Assembly: GCF_011065405.1 (NCBI RefSeq)
Contig: NZ_CP047056.1
Location: forward strand, 1,014,747-1,078,746
Source of the DNA: Succinivibrio dextrinosolvens
Lineage (GTDB): Bacteria; Pseudomonadota; Gammaproteobacteria; Enterobacterales; Succinivibrionaceae
Length of the DNA stretch: 64,000 nt
Direction of reading: 5' to 3'
The position numbers were made by a program, and so were the translations under genes. Numbering within the stretch: the stretch's first letter is position 1; each line of letters begins with the position of its first letter. Shown here piece after piece: positions 63,232 through 64,000 of this stretch. The notes beneath the pieces were generated by a model. The model did not search any database, was not told the origin of the DNA, and saw only the letters and a list, made by a program, of their open reading frames with translations.

Positions 63232-63488
63232 TTTTTTATTCCTTTTACAAAAGTAAGACAGTGTTGACAAAAAAATTTATTTGAGACTATTGTTAATTTA
63301 TACCGTTTTATTTTAAAAAATACTTAATTTTTGCAAAAATAAGCGTTTTATCTCACTTTCTAAAAAATAGGTTATTTTTTTGATTTTGCCTTTTGATTTA
63401 CAAATGTTGAAGTTATAAACTTATGTATAGGATTTGTCTAAGCAATATTTCTATGACAAATATATGTAACAAAACATAGGTAAATACA
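63232..63488. other. lsrA-lsrR divergent promoter region
   Basis: 257 AT-rich bases containing both promoters. No perfect palindrome was found, and the LsrR binding sequence could not be assigned with confidence. A TGACAAATATATGTAACA stretch near 63452 is the most operator-like sequence. Confidence 0.4.
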
Positions 63489-64000
63489 ATGTCTGAAACA
63501 GCCGACCTTCGTTTAATTGAAAAAATCTGCTGGTATTATTACTGTGACGGAATGACTCAACAGAACATAGCTAAACTCTTAGGATTAAGCAGACTAAAAG
63601 TTATTAAACTTCTTGAAGAAGGAAGACAGAAAGGCATTGTCAGTTTCTATATAACAAGACTGGATAACAATAAACTTGATTTAGAAAAAAAGCTGATTGA
63701 AAAATACAATCTTGAAAATGCCTATGTTGTTCCAGAGCCAGAAAACAGCAAAAACATAACAGAAAGTTTGGCAAGAGCAGCCTGCTCATATGTAAATCTC
63801 AGACTGACAAATGATTCAGTAATCAATATAGGCTACGGTAAAACTCTATCTCTGGCCTTTAACTATCTAGCTTCAGAAAGTCAGTGCAACTGAACAGCGG
63901 TTTCATTAACAGGTGGTGTTAATAACTATCTGCCAAATGCACGTTCAGATATTTTCAAAGCAAAGATGTACCTCTACCCTGCTCCACTACTGATGAATTC
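63489..64000 (+). pseudogene. lsrR: LsrR-type regulator interrupted by an in-frame TGA
   Basis: The first 134 residues match SorC/DeoR-type LsrR: WYYYCDGMTQQNIAKLLGLSR is the helix-turn-helix and INIGYGKTLS begins the sensor domain. TGA at 63891-63893 then stops the frame, but the same frame continues with TAVSLTGGVNNYLPNARSDI to the window end, matching E. coli LsrR (VTLSGGVGSYM). So a single nonsense codon, not a frameshift, interrupts it. A truncated protein would bind DNA without AI-2 sensing, or the gene is dead. Sequencing error cannot be excluded. Confidence 0.85.

Noticed and set aside
63891-63893. TGA in lsrR as selenocysteine or as a reassigned tryptophan codon
   Set aside because: Normal genes here end in TGA, and LsrR relatives have no Sec or Trp need at this place.
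1-64000. CRISPR array, tRNA or rRNA genes
   Set aside because: No regularly spaced direct repeats, no cloverleaf with TTCRA and CCA-like ends and no ribosomal RNA signature were noticed while reading. A dedicated scan was not possible.

Overview
The window looks like chromosome of an AT-rich, polarly flagellated, fermentative gammaproteobacterium, most plausibly a relative of the Succinivibrionaceae. This is inference: it rests on the FlhF/FlhG/FliA - CheYZAB - MotCD - ParC/ParP - CheW gene order, the YgiF-GlnE and YgiM neighbourhood typical of gammaproteobacteria, a complete lsr (AI-2) operon and the base composition. No rRNA, tRNA or CRISPR array was seen.

Layout. 1-2.2 kb: start of a ChvE-type sugar-binding protein gene with a LacI-type palindrome in its leader, and the 3' fragment of an IS1634-like transposase. 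2.2-17.5 kb: a flagellar/chemotaxis supercluster on the minus strand (flhA, flhF, flhG, fliA, cheY, cheZ, cheA, cheB, motC, motD, parC, parP, cheW), opened by a strong sigma-54 promoter and closed by an intrinsic terminator. 17.5-19 kb: yqcC, ruvX and a DnaC-like AAA+ protein with altered catalytic motifs. 19.5-22.8 kb: two C69 peptidase paralogues in tandem, the first lacking the nucleophile cysteine. 22.9-25.3 kb: a thiamine salvage operon headed by a lipoprotein. 25.4-26.9 kb: a tnpB-only IS200/IS605 element. 27-31 kb: a lone periplasmic binding protein, a CheV-like CheW, a BOF protein, a gene remnant, a flavodoxin-fold reductase and HU. 31-33.5 kb: an AmmeMemoRadiSam pair with Memo and AMMECR1 fused. 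33.6-38.5 kb: galETK with a divergent LacI/GalR-family gene and several operator-like palindromes. 38.5-45 kb: an acyltransferase, a lipoprotein, glnE, ygiF-like and ygiM-like genes. 45-48 kb: a chemoreceptor followed by a MalE-like binding protein without transporter genes. 48-52 kb: GtrA-like, HlyD plus ABC-2 permease, DUF554. 52.3-54.1 kb: a second IS605-type element (tnpA and tnpB). 54.3-56 kb: TPP riboswitch and thiC. 56-57.4 kb: a 51-codon gene and cheV. 57.6-64 kb: lsrACDBF and a divergent lsrR interrupted by an in-frame TGA.

The parts fit a motile gut or rumen sugar fermenter. Sugar and AI-2 binding proteins feed uptake. At least one receptor, two extra CheW/CheV-type couplers and the CheA/CheY core steer swimming. 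ParC/ParP are expected to place the arrays at the pole marked by FlhF. Thiamine is both made (thiC under a riboswitch) and salvaged (thiM, thiE). The observations most worth testing are the stop codon in lsrR, the dead/live peptidase pair, the receptor-MalE operon, the Memo-AMMECR1 fusion and a 60-nt structured element upstream of the HU gene.
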